A DNA stretch of 64,000 nucleotides from Haberlea rhodopensis (taxonomy: Eukaryota; Streptophyta; Magnoliopsida; Lamiales; Gesneriaceae). The notes beneath the pieces were generated by a model. The model was not told where the DNA came from. It saw only the letters and a program-made list of their open reading frames with translations, and made no database searches. The stretch lies in assembly GCA_907163345.1 (NCBI GenBank), contig CAJQUN010000413.1:372001-436000 (forward strand), given 5' to 3'. Position numbers and translations under genes: made by a program. This document shows, one piece after another, positions 21,968-33,159 of the stretch. The stretch's first letter is position 1. The number at the start of each line of letters is the position of its first letter.

Positions 21968-22915
21968 GAGCATAATCTTATATCTTATCACAATTGTTGA
22001 ATGCATAGTATATTGTAATTGCAATAAATGGATATGTATTGTGAACTATATGGTGCCGCTATGAAGCGAGCAACAATTGAGATGTTGTCGCTATGGAGCG
22101 AACATTCGATTATGAATACCGCTGCTACTGAGCAAGCGATGAAATGAGATTGTGAAACTATTGTTTAGATACGTGTGATATCTATAAACATTGTAAATGA
22201 TTGGATTTTATTAATTATGAAAATTGTCAATTAGTGAACGGATTTAGTTAATCAATGAATGATTAAGTGGCCTTTTTAAATTTGATGGTTTCGGTTATTT
22301 TGAGAACAAGAACAGCACAAGGGATCCCATATAAGGATGACACTATTCAGGGAGTGTCTTTTAAATTCACCGCTTTACATTCTGTAAATTATGTAATGTG
22401 ATATTGTGATTATTGGATTGGTGGTATTGGTATGTTCACCCCGTGTGGGGGCTGTCTCTATTGGGGCAGGTGGAACAGGTACAGCGGTAGCTTCGGAGTT
22501 GAGATCGAGCTATGGATTGGAAGTGCTTCCAGGACCGATGTACCATTGCCGACATTGAGTAGGGTACTTTATACATTAAATACCCATTTACTCATTTGAT
22601 GCTCGTATGTGAGCACTACTATATGTGTATATGGGTTGTATAAATGGCATGGGCCTTTCTCTTTTCATTTATGGGTTGCATGCAATTAAATAATGAATTA
22701 CTAAATGAATTGAGAACATGTTAGTGTATTATAAGATGCATACTTATGAGTGGTATGGGGGATTTGAACATTATATGGAATAATGTAAGAAATTTTATGG
22801 ATGGTATATTATGCTATGGTAGCATGTGGTTTTCGCCTGATTACATGATTGTATGCACTAAACACATGTGTTAATACACTAATAGCGGGTTAAGGGCATG
22901 ATGTCTTTACATTAG

Positions 22916-22928
22916 TGGTATTTGGGGC
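22916..22928 (+). other. Degenerate primer-binding site, tRNA-iMet type
   Basis: TGGTATTTGGGGC four bases after the LTR end; the usual site is TGGTATCAGAGC. Confidence 0.6.
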
Positions 22929-23339
22929 TGTTGAGAGCCTATGAACATGTTGGTGGAAATAGTAGCACATATATATGCATGATGGTAGTTAGTGTTGTGT
23001 GACACAACTATTTGCTTATGTCTGTTTATGATATGGGATTGTAAATGGAATGTGTTATTGCTAACCATGGTGGTTGCAGGGATCGTATGGGATACGATGG
23101 GATGACATTAATGGTAATGTTTGGCACTTGATGTAATAAGTGCTGAGGAATCTGATTTTGTAGGAAAATCAGGGAATGAGAAACTGGATATACTGTCTGA
23201 GGACAGGAAATGGTGGATAATAGAACATGCAATGACACAATCTGGTATGGTTACCCTATGATGATGGATACAGGTATGTGTAGTTTACACATGAGTTATT
23301 GTGCTTTCAAAGGTATTGCAAATTTGGTACTGCTACGGG

Positions 23340-24780
23340 TATATTGACTAGCAATGTTTCAAGATATTTGTCGCTGTCATATCGTAGCGAGGATCGCTGA
23401 TATGTCAAAGCGAGGGATATCATTGAGCCGCCGATATAACATAGTTGGATTTGTGAATTGTGGTATTAACTGCACATATTGATATCTTTGTATTGATACA
23501 GGTATGATGAGATATCAAAGAGAATACTTGCCACTTTCATGACGAAGCGATGATAGAATACTGTTGTCATATCATGGCGATGAAGAATATTTGCCGCTAA
23601 TATGTAGAAGCGAAGAACACGCCGTTGTCATATTATAGAGAGGGATATTATGTCGTTCATATGTCAAAGCGAGGGATATTGATGCTGCGGTCATGCCAAA
23701 GCGAGGGGAACTATATGATAGAATACTTGCCGTTGTCATATCATAGCGATGAAGAATATTTGCCGCTAATATGTAGAAGCGAAGAACACACCGCTGTCAT
23801 ATTATAGCGAGGGATATTATGCCGCTGATATGTCGAAGCGAGGGGTATTACTGCCGATGTCATACCATAGCGATGAAGAATATTTGCCGCTAATATGTCG
23901 ATGCGAAGAACACGCCGCTGTCATATTATAGCGAGGGATATTATGCCGTTGGTATGTCAAAGCGAGGGATATCATATAGCGATGAACGATATTTGCCATT
24001 AATATGTAGAAGCGAAGTACACGCCGCTGTCATATTATAGCGAGGGATATCATGCCGCAAGTTCTATGGCGATGGTTCATGCCGCCGGGTATAAATAGAG
24101 ATGGTTCATTCCGCTAATTCTATGGCGATGGTTCATTCCGCTAATTCTATGGTGATGGTTCATGCCACCGGGTATATATAGCGATGGTTCATTCGCTAAT
24201 TCTATGGCGATGGTTCATGCCAACAGGTATATATAGCGATGGTTCATTCCGCTAATTCTATGGCGATGGTTCATTCCGCTAATTCTATGGCGTTGGTTCA
24301 TACCGCTGGATATATATAGCGATGTTTCATTCCGTTGATTCTATAGCGAGGGTTATGCCGCTGATTCTATAGCGAGGGTTTATGTCGCTGATTCTATAGC
24401 AATGATTTATGCCGCTGATTCTATAGCAAGGATCTATTCCGCTGATTCTATAGCGATGGTCCGCTGATTATATAGAGATGTTTCATTCCTCTGATTCTAT
24501 AGCAAGGGTTTATGCCGCTGATTCTATAGCGAGGGTTTATGCCGCTGATTCTATATTTAGGATCTATTCCGCTGATTTTATAGCGAGGGTCTATGTCGCT
24601 GATTATCTACCGATGTTTCATGCCTCTGATTCTATAGCGAGGGCTCACGCCGTTGATTATATAGCAATGGATTATGCCGCTATGTACGTAGCATGGGATT
24701 GTGCCGCCTTCGAGCTATGGGTGCTGATTGTGTACCGCTGTTGGGCGAGGAGTACAGGTATGCCGCTATCTTGTTAGCGA
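23340..24780. repeat. Minisatellite of CCGCT...AGCGA units
   Basis: Several dozen imperfect units. The first half (about 23370-24060) has units of about 60-70 bp built from GCCGCTAATATGTAGAAGCG-like and CATATTATAGCGAGGG-like halves. The second half (to about 24700) has units of about 25 bp like GCCGCTGATTCTATAGCGA. Each unit pairs CGCT with AGCG. The LTRs of the same element contain isolated relatives (GCCGCTATGAAGCGAGC at about 22054), a plausible seed for the expansion. An open frame at 24478-24777 is only translation of the repeat. Confidence 0.85.
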
Positions 24781-27306
24781 TGAATTATGGTATATTACTA
24801 TTTTGTTAACATTATTGTGGATGTCATGTATTGACATGTACCGTCACGGGTTGACGACGATATTGTGAATGTCATGTGTTGACATGTACCGTCACAAGAT
24901 GACGATGACATAGTGGATGTTCTATGTAGATGTGTACCATCGTTACGATGAAAAATACATTTAGGTATATGTATTTAGTCGTATGGTTTGAGTGCCGATG
25001 GTGGGCACAAGGTGGTGTCTGCGTCACCGGTTGACGAGACCATTATGCCGAGCAAATTTGCTCGATGAATGAATGGATGCGCCAAACAGATAAGTGTACC
25101 ACAACACGTATTTGAGGGAAGTATTCTATGAGTAGTGGTAACTTTGGGTATACTCGTTGGGATGGCTATGGCCAAGTGACTGGTGGTAGGAGTAGTTGAG
25201 GAAACTACTTGCATATACCGATGTGACGTATGGTGGACATGGTCACACCCACACATGAAGGTGTGGAATAAATCCTAATGGATTAGGATTGCATTGTGGT
25301 TGAGTAAGGACACCGGGATGTCCGTTGTGCATTGGTGTTAGAGAAATATTGGGTGATGACCCACTACTCTAATTGATGGTACGGTATGGTATACCAGGGT
25401 GGAACGTATGATATGTTGGTAGGTTTGGTATAAACCTAAGGAGGCAGTGATCTGCTAGCCAGGTATTGTTGCAGTGTTATAGTGAGCTTGACGTAGCCAT
25501 TATACTGCTCGTTGGAACCGGGTTTGGTGAATCGTATAATGATACGATGAGGGTTTATGGGCAGACTCTTGTAGTCACTATGTGGCATGAGGATTGAGGC
25601 AGGAAATACCTCACGAGGATGTTTATATGTTATATGATTTGAGGGACTTGTACTGGGACAACTCAATTTTTTTGGGAGTACCAACCTGAGTGTCAACAAG
25701 TCGTTAGTACTGGTTGAGAATCCTTGCATATGGAATGCAATGGGGGACGCAATCGGAATTGTGGGATATAGTTAGTGGGGTGACACTACTATATTGATTG
25801 TATCTCTTGGAGAGATTTGGAACTTACTGTCATGGAGACAGCTGGTATTGGTCGAGAGTTGATTGTGAATCAGCCACGGTAAGCATTACTGGTGTTGGAC
25901 TAGGTGATTGCTTTATATTTTCGGTGAGACGTACGAGGAGACGTCTCTAGGGAGATGCTCGAGAATGTGGAGTACTATGGTATTAGTACAGAGCATCATA
26001 AGAATAAGTATACATCGTGTATATGGATTTCAGATTGGTAATAGTAGCAAAGATGCATTGTTTGAACCAGTTATGTGTTTATTGGTTCCGGGATATATTT
26101 TGGTATAAATATATCCAGGCTCTCTGAACGGTGGTTCGAGGTTGGAGAGTCGTGGATTCATGACATTTTCTTTGTGAGGAATGTGGTATTGATATACCTA
26201 CCTATTGGATTTTTTGGGAGATTCGTTGAGTCGGTTTGTGTGGTGTTGATGTTGGGATCACACCATTAGTCGTTGGTCCGTCAATCACCATTCTCCACTA
26301 GGTGAGAATAACTGGGGATTGACAGTGGTATTTGGGGCTTGTGGGTATGATTGGAGATACCCAAGCCGGGTGCATTGAGTATGCATGTGGTGTTGGTGCT
26401 TAGTCATGTATACCGGTGTGAGTATACAAATGCCAGCATATTGGTACTTGCCGAGCATCGGATTAGTATGCTTGGATGGATGAATATCTGGTGAGAGATT
26501 ATGGCACCTTGAAACTGTAATCTCGATGGGATGATTGATTCCGAGGAATGATAGTGAGGTCTGGTTGACTCCCTTGAGGAGGGATTGTCGTGTGTTGAGG
26601 CCATGGTAGTTCATTACAGGGTAATTCGATAGCATCCCTGTGTTAGGATTGTTGAATCCTAGGGTAAACGAGGGATGGTCAGGATTGGATTTGTTGGGTG
26701 TCGTTGTCGACACAGATGGCGAGAATGCAATCGATTTTCTTGCATACCCTCTATGGAAACTTGAGACCTTGTGGAGTCTCGAAGGCGTGTTTGGGCCAAG
26801 ATGTGATTTCTTGGGACACACAGATATTGATATCTGTGGAGATGTGTTTTGTGTTGATTGGTGGCCGTGAGTTGCCCGATCCGAGTTGCAAAGTGGTGCA
26901 ACTATTCCCTCGACGGAGATGGATTTGGAGAGCGGAAATCGGGTTCAGTATGTGTATACTGTGGTATATTAGTAGTCTACATTGTAACGATGTGTGTTTG
27001 ACATCGTAGACTAAGTGGTGGAGATATCATGGAAGTGTATCTACGTTGGAATCAAGGACGATTCGAGTAGCTAGCAGTTACGGTTGACTGACTGCTTTTG
27101 GGTGGTTAGCATCGAGGCATGCTGACGTCCTTTTGAGATTATGATGGTTTGTGAAGTTTATTCCATTCGAGAGATTGGTGCGAGATCGGTGTCCTCGCAG
27201 TTGGTATGTCGTTCATGATGTGTTCATGATTCGATGACGCGGGTCCGGATTGGATTTTGTGGTCTTAGCTGTAATTGGGGTACGCTTGGGCAAACTGAGG
27301 ATGAAA
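24781..27306 (+). other. Noncoding interior of the LARD-like element
   Basis: About 2.5 kb without recognisable gag, protease, RT, RNase H or integrase motifs on either strand. The longest open frame (26821-26285, minus, 178 codons) has no domain I know and is left out. It is rich in TGG/GTG words, unlike the AT-rich sequence around the element. Confidence 0.6.
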
Positions 27307-27326
27307 TTTTATTAGTGGGGGATAAT
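27307..27326 (+). other. Polypurine tract of the LARD-like element
   Basis: TTTTATTAGTGGGGGATAAT abuts the LTR start TGTGATGTCC. Confidence 0.75.
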
Positions 27327-28209
27327 TGTGATGTCCGGAAATTATCGATGATAAACTCGGAGTGGTAATGATCCTTAAAGGATTTTAATTATAGCAATTA
27401 TGAATTAATTGCGATGTTTAATTGCGATGTTGGGACTCCTGAGGATTTTAAAATCCGGTATTTGGGGTCATTGGATCAAAGGGTTGAGATTGCATTTTCA
27501 TTGTGGTGTTAAACCTTGGAATTCGGTTTTTGGTGGGATCTAGGGTCGGGGTGCTTTGTGTTGGGGCTGGTAATGGAAATTTGGGTTTGAGAGGTAATTA
27601 TTGAACACATATGATTTTAATGAGTCATGATGTATTTGTGGAGGACTGGAAATTTAAGAGCCTTGGTACTATATATATACCAAGTGGACTCGGTGTTCAG
27701 TCATTGTTCCCTCTCCTCTCACTCCCCTCTTTCACGCCAATCTCCGCCCAAACCCTTCTCTTTTCTTCCTTGGAGAAAAATCGATGGAGGCTCGACTTGT
27801 GATGGATTTCTCGAAGATAATTTGGTAATACGCTTCCCCTATTCTTTATCTTCGATTTGATTATAGTATTGTAATATTTGGTTGAGTTTTGAGTTGGGTT
27901 TAAGTTTTTGGATTTTAAAGATTTTTGGGTTGGTATGTTTAAGGAAGATTTATGGTGTTTATGTTGAGGAATAATGGTTCAATGGGTGTTGGGTTTGTTT
28001 ATTTGGGGGTTTTAAGCTCAAAAACGCCATTTTCAGGCTATTACAAAGCTTCTCTATCGATCGGCAAGGGGACGCCGATCGATCACACGATTTTGGAAAA
28101 TTGGAAGGCGATTAACAGTGCGCTCGATCGATCGAGCAAGGAAGATTTTCGGGCATTATTTTGCTGGAGCTCTCGATCGATCGAGCACATTGGCCGATCG
28201 ATCGAGATG
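27327..28209 (+). repeat. 3' LTR of the LARD-like element, first part
   Basis: Starts TGTGATGTCCGG. It has a TATA box at 27669-27682 and a pyrimidine-rich leader after it. Palindrome cores are at 28055, 28077, 28126, 28175 and 28196 (steps 22, 49, 49, 21). Ath-2 is inserted five bases after the last palindrome. The homologous LTR starts at 55252 and 62447 confirm the left end. Confidence 0.9.
27669..27682 (+). promoter_or_regulatory. TATA box of the long gypsy LTR
   Basis: CTATATATATACCA, followed about 40 bp later by a CT-rich leader. Counterparts are at 55580-55590 and 62775-62786. Confidence 0.75.
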
Positions 28210-29772
28210 TGACCGCTTTATTTTTAAACAAAAGATATTTCAAAGAATGGGTTGAAGCGATTCTACCGCAAGTGCACGGTGTCAAGTTTTAGTATAGTGA
28301 AAATTAAGTAAAGGTTGTCGAATCCACAGGGACTAACGTATAAGTACCAAATAAGATCAATCAAATTATATTTAGCCTACGATTAAAGGAGTTTGATTAA
28401 CTAAAGCTAGATTAAACTAAAGAATAAAGATTAAATTAAAAATAATGACGAGAATGGTTCCGGAAATGCAAAGGTAAGTTACTCGAGAAAATTACCAAGT
28501 TCGTCGTTCAATTATGTTATCTCTAATGATTCAATGGAATTCTCACTTTATTAACCAATTGATTTTAAAGGTGAAAGGTTTTCATGATTATTCGATACAC
28601 TCTCTCGAGCTGTAACGAAACTAACAATAAATTAGAACAAGTCACTCTCGTGCACCTATTTACTAATTCAAAGTTGCTTAAATTATCAAAACCTATTAAC
28701 TCTAAATCTTTCGATTTCAAGTTCTCACGTATGCGATATCATCTCTCGATCTCAATCGTAACATACATCATAAATTAATGGAGCGTGTTACAGCGTTATC
28801 TCTCGATCTCGGCTGTAACCCTCAAATTCAATCAAAGCTAGCTAGACTCTGATCTACACATGCAATTAATTTATGAACAATAAATATCAATGCGCGCAAA
28901 TATCAATGAATCAATAATATCAAACACAACGAACTAAAACTTCAATAATATAAACCAATTTTAATTCAAATCAATAACAGATGAGTTTTCTTGTCTCTCG
29001 ACCTTAAAAACAACAAATGAAAATTGAAAATCAAATAAATTAAGTTCAGAAATACGATAAACGATGGATGAATCCGTGCGTTGCACCGTGATTTCTTCTC
29101 TTGTTCCTTCCTTGCACTCCGGAACGGATAGGCTCGACTTTGGACGAAGAACGAAGATTGGATCTCCTTCTTCCGGCGTTGGGCGGCGGCTAGGGCGGCT
29201 GCTCTTGACCTAAAAAGTCTGATATATTCTCTCAAAATTCGTCCTTAATTCTGTGGAAGAGAGTCCCCTTAAAAAGCCCTCCAAAATCTCGATAAAATAG
29301 GAAAATAAAATCTTCAGATCTCGCGTCTCGATCGATCGAGAATTTCACCGATCGATCGGTGCACTGTTCACGCCAGCTTTTGGAACTTACTGCCTCGCTC
29401 GATCGATCGGGAATTTCACCGATCGATCGAGATTTCTCAAAAATTGTTGCTGAAGTTACTGCCTCGCTCGATCGATCGATATTTCTACCGATCGATCGAG
29501 CCTTCGAAAATTCTGAATCTTGCTACTGGCTGGCTCGATCTATCGAGAATAACTCTCGATCGATCGAGATCTGAAGAAACCATCTTCTACATTTTCATCA
29601 TCTTTTATGCCTCGATTTCGCCCGTTATCTTCTCATTAGCTCATTTCTTCCACTTCTGATCTAATTTCCTGAAACAAATGAATAAACACCAAAAAACATA
29701 ATATCATCCAGGAAAAAGTACAGAAAATGGGAAGAAATCACAGTTAAAAACACTCAAAATCTAAGCCTATCA
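28210..29772 (-). repeat. Ath-2 LTR (3' in element orientation)
   Basis: 1563 bp, plus strand TGACCGC to CCTATCA. Small open frames inside it (for example 29235-28966) are repeated in the other LTR and look like chance frames. The palindrome array is at 29330-29565. Confidence 0.95.
29330..29565 (-). promoter_or_regulatory. Ath-2 LTR palindrome array (CGATCGATCG)
   Basis: GATCGATC cores start at 29330, 29350, 29401, 29421, 29470, 29490, 29537 (one mismatch) and 29558: four pairs with 20, 20, 20 and 21 bp inside and 71, 69 and 67 bp between pair starts. The other LTR repeats this (35751 on). On the element strand it lies upstream of a TATA-like CTTTTTAAG, the same place as the GGCGT array of Ath-1. 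Confidence 0.85.
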
Positions 29773-31028
29773 ACTCCCCCAAACTTAGACTTGATCGTCC
29801 TCGAGCAAGCAATAAACTCAAAAAGAAAGTTAAACTCGATACTAAGCATGAATTTTCTTTGCAACATATGTAACAGCTCAGAAATCCTACTTACACATCA
29901 ATAGGATTCAATCAACATTTAACCAGAAGCATTTTCTCCTAAGTTAAACAATGCATCGCAACATCGGAACGTGCGTGTGTGCTATTGTCAAACATGAGTT
30001 ACATATATATCTTTAAAATCAACATGTGCCATATTAACTCCTAGTCAAGATTACTTTAAATTACTCTACAAGTTTACTATCCAGCACTTCTCCACTAATG
30101 TAATTGTTCCCTAGACTTGGATCAAAAGGTCTTAAAAGCTTATAACGTTAGGCCTTTTGGTGTCGGCTTCAAAGAAAAGGTAGGAGGAATTCAAAGAAGA
30201 GAGTATAATAAAAATCAGTTCAACTCTTTCTTGAGCTTCTCTTCAACTTTTTTCTAGCCTTGGCCACTTTGGGTCTTATTTTGAATTTTTTCTTTTCAAG
30301 GCTTTTCTCTACATCTTTTCTTTTTCTTTACTCATTCTTTTGTTCCTTTTGAACTCATTTGCATATACAATTCTGTGCAATGAATGAGATTCATTATACT
30401 CTCCTAGGGGTAGGTAAAAATTTTCTTTTAGGCTCAAACCAAGGTGGGTATAATGAGTTGCCAAGAATGTCGAATGGGGGTCTAATCATATGCAATGCAT
30501 ATACCATTCTTTTTCAATAAAGCTCAAGAGGGGACACTAATGAATAATATATAACAGGTAGGCTTGAAAGGCTCAAACGGTCCAAAGATCGCCTAAATCA
30601 TCTCCAAGTCTAGTTCCTAATTATAAATTTCGCCTCAAAGTGCTTTCAACTAACTGTAGAGTTCTCTAAGATACTCAAGACTCATCATAGTTAACACAAG
30701 TTTTCAATTTAATCAATACATACTTCACTCAATCATGACTCAATCAGTGCTCAAATTATTCCTCAGTTTTGACATATAGTTAACAAAGGATATATACAAA
30801 CAAGTTAAACATTTTCATGGCTCCTATCTAGATGAGGATTAATTTCATCATGTATTACTATTGCAAGTCCAATTCATCAATTCTCAAGAATAACTCAATC
30901 CATAAAAAAAATTTTGTTGGTAATGCTCAAGGACAAATTAGTCTCAACATCATGCAGTCATGCAAGGTATGGGAATAAAACAAGTAGCAGTACGTGCAAA
31001 AACAAGATTATATACAAATACTCAAAAA
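29773..31028 (-). other. Ath-2 PPT and conserved 3' noncoding module
   Basis: On the minus strand AAGTTTGGGGGAGT abuts the LTR. The 1.2 kb upstream has no ORF but keeps blocks shared with Ath-1 and Ath-3, for example GACCGTTTGAGCCTTTCAAG and ATTAGTGGAGAAGTG. Confidence 0.75.
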
Positions 31029-31063
31029 CCCCCCCAAACTTAGCATGTGAATTGCCCTCAATG
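31029..31063 (-). promoter_or_regulatory. Conserved ATTGAGGRCAAT block and internal PPT-like tract
   Basis: The minus strand reads CATTGAGGGCAATT, then TAAGTTTGGGGGGG. It starts 50 bp after the ORF1 stop. See the counterparts at 16184 and 42102. Confidence 0.65.
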
Positions 31064-31113
31064 AACAAGAAAAATAACTGCCAAGGCAAAGACACATACC
31101 ATGATGACGATCG

Positions 31114-32340
31114 TCACTGATCGTCATCCTCATCATGCTCCGGAGGGGGGACTGGGTAGTGGTGCTCCTCGCCCTGATATGGCGGAAATGGTGGGTACTC
31201 GGAAGGTGGAGGTGCATGTGGCTGGTAAGGTGCAAAGTGTGGCTCCGGCGGGAACTGGAAACCTGGGAAGCCCTGGGCCATGGCAGTGTTCCATGCACTC
31301 TGATAGTGCATGAACTCCATCTGACGCTGAGCTACCTGCTCATGGTCCATCTGCAATGCTCTCTGCATGCTATGAATGTCCCGCTGCATGCTGTGAATGC
31401 TCTGCTGCTCCAGGCGAATGTTTTGGAGATCCCTATGAAGAGAATCCAAAGTAACTCGTGTATGCTCTGCAGCAGAGGATGATGCTCCAGCTTGTGTAGT
31501 GTCCGAGGGTCTTCGTCTCGTAGGATCGGCCACAATGATTGGTGTCTTCGGCGGGAGTAGCTCCTCGTCTTCCCCCCAAGTCACTCCGTTCCTCTGACAT
31601 AAAGCAGTGATTGTGGATGGAAACGGTAGTGCGGAGGTCGGGGGGCTACTTCCAATTTCAGCAATGTGATTAGCAATAATCTCGCCCAAATCCACTTCCT
31701 TCCCTGAGAGGATGGCATATACCAGGACCGCTCTATCCTTTGTCACCTCAGAAGTGTGGGTCGATGGCATGACCCGCGAGGCGACAAATGAAAACCATGC
31801 TTGGGCCTCTGGCTTCAAATTTTTCTTTAGAACCAACTGTGGCTCTGCTTTATCATTCCTCTGCCAATCCACTCCCGGCTTGCCAATAACTGTCAATACC
31901 TCATCGTAGTCAATCCTGCTACTCTTAAAAGATTGGTATGCACAGTTTTGAAGTAACGGCATCCGGTGAATATTGTTGATTGCGGCTCGATCCACCAACA
32001 CATCCTTCCCTCGAACATAAACACTTACTTGGTGCCCTGGTCTAACAGCTCGAAGATTCGTGTAAAACTCCCTTACCAGCGGCACCACAGCATCAATCGG
32101 TGTCTGAATGAATTGAAACCATCCTTTTCGGCGTACTGTCCTAATGACAGGACACTCCAATTTATCCAAGCTCATTCCCCTTTCACGGCTCAGGGGTTTC
32201 TTATGGTAGATGGGGTATAACTCAGCAATCTTGGCATTTAGAAACTTCTGTTCATCATAAACTGGCTCAGAAACAGTGGCCTCTGCCTGCTTTTGCTTCT
32301 GGGAAGCTTCTGCCTGCTTTGACCTCTTTCTGGACGACAT
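31114..32340 (-). CDS. Athila-type 3' ORF (ORF1-like protein, 408 aa)
   Basis: Intact frame from MSSRKRSKQAEASQKQKQAE to PEHDEDDDQ. The N-terminus is short, basic and Gln-rich (possible nuclear signal RKRSK). Residues 30-240 form a globular domain with VYVRGKDVLVDRAAINNI, like the 'putative plant transposon protein' domain found in Athila-type elements. Residues 290-345 are Gln-rich and probably coiled-coil (HSMQRDIHSMQRALQMDHEQ). The rest is Pro-rich with an acidic end. It is not an enzyme of the replication set and no transmembrane segment is evident, so it is not an envelope. Function unknown. It lies 468 bp downstream of a palindrome array identical in motif to that of the LTR. A truncated relative is in Ath-1 at 15734-16133. 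A role in recognising its own element is inference only. Confidence 0.85.
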   Translation of the reverse strand: MSSRKRSKQAEASQKQKQAEATVSEPVYDEQKFLNAKIAELYPIYHKKPLSRERGMSLDKLECPVIRTVRRKGWFQFIQTPIDAVVPLVREFYTNLRAVRPGHQVSVYVRGKDVLVDRAAINNIHRMPLLQNCAYQSFKSSRIDYDEVLTVIGKPGVDWQRNDKAEPQLVLKKNLKPEAQAWFSFVASRVMPSTHTSEVTKDRAVLVYAILSGKEVDLGEIIANHIAEIGSSPPTSALPFPSTITALCQRNGVTWGEDEELLPPKTPIIVADPTRRRPSDTTQAGASSSAAEHTRVTLDSLHRDLQNIRLEQQSIHSMQRDIHSMQRALQMDHEQVAQRQMEFMHYQSAWNTAMAQGFPGFQFPPEPHFAPYQPHAPPPSEYPPFPPYQGEEHHYPVPPPEHDEDDDQ

Positions 32341-33159
32341 TTCTTTGCCAACAGATTCTCAACTACTTCAATTCAATTCAATTAACACCCCACAACACTG
32401 TAATCCGACACCTTTCAATACCACACAACTTCCTCCTAATTGAAATTCTTTTCCAATCTCCTTCTAATAAAATTCACGAAAAAGCACCAAAAGCTCAAAT
32501 CTAGGATGATTGGAAACCAATTACCTCGTAAAAACTTGATCTTGGACAAATGTGGCCCTCGGTTTGGAATTCCCTTCTTTATGCGCTTCTACCCAATTTT
32601 CCTTTCAAATCTTCAAATCTGCAATGTAAATCTCATTAGAATGAATGTTACTTCTTAGAATTGAAGTAAATCGAAATTTGATGAACAAAATTTGAGATTT
32701 GATGAAAGGATTTTAAAAAAAAAATGGTTAGGGTTTTGTTTTGGAGAGGAGAAGAATGAATTATGGCTGCTGCGTCTGCCTCTTTTTATTTCAAAAAATC
32801 CGCTCGCTCGATCGATCGGAAAAATTCTCGATCGATCGAGCGAGGCAGTACTTCACAATGCATTTTAAAAAAACGGGCGATCGATCGAGATTTTGTCTCG
32901 ATCGATCGCCAACTCCAGAACTTAGGATTTTCATTTCTCTCTCAACACTTTCTCTCGGGTTGCCTCGCCTAGCTCATTGTTGCTCTTACTTTCACACCTG
33001 CATTAAAAACACACGAATTCAATCCCAGATAAACTCAAAACAAACACACTAACAAAAACACACCAAAACAAGAAATCAAAAACAAGACTCAAGGAAAGAA
33101 AAAAAAAACGGAAGTTCTTAATTTATAGTCCCAAGTTGGACTGTCACCTCCTCGCCTTC
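32341..33159 (-). promoter_or_regulatory. Ath-2 gag-ORF1 spacer with internal palindrome array
   Basis: On the minus strand, after gag, comes GAGGCAACCC (32957-32966), then CGATCGATCG cores at 32900, 32879, 32830 and 32810: pairs 21 and 20 bp apart, about 70 bp between pairs. A TATA-like AAATAAAAAG and a leader with AAACAAAACCCTAACC follow before the ORF1 ATG at 32340. The order matches Ath-1 at 15252-15734. It looks like an internal promoter for ORF1. Confidence 0.7.

Larger units (their letters stand above)
21231..22911 (+). repeat. Truncated 5' LTR of the LARD-like element
   Basis: Homologous to 27770-28209 plus 36199-37397. The promoter half (TATA region) is gone. It ends GTCTTTACA. It has seven palindromes where the 3' LTR has five. 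Confidence 0.9.

Noticed and set aside
24478..24777. 99-codon frame with repeated ADSIARVY units
   Set aside because: It is the minisatellite read in one frame.
26285..26821. 178-codon frame on the minus strand
   Set aside because: No known motif, in the gene-less interior of a LARD-like element; likely chance.
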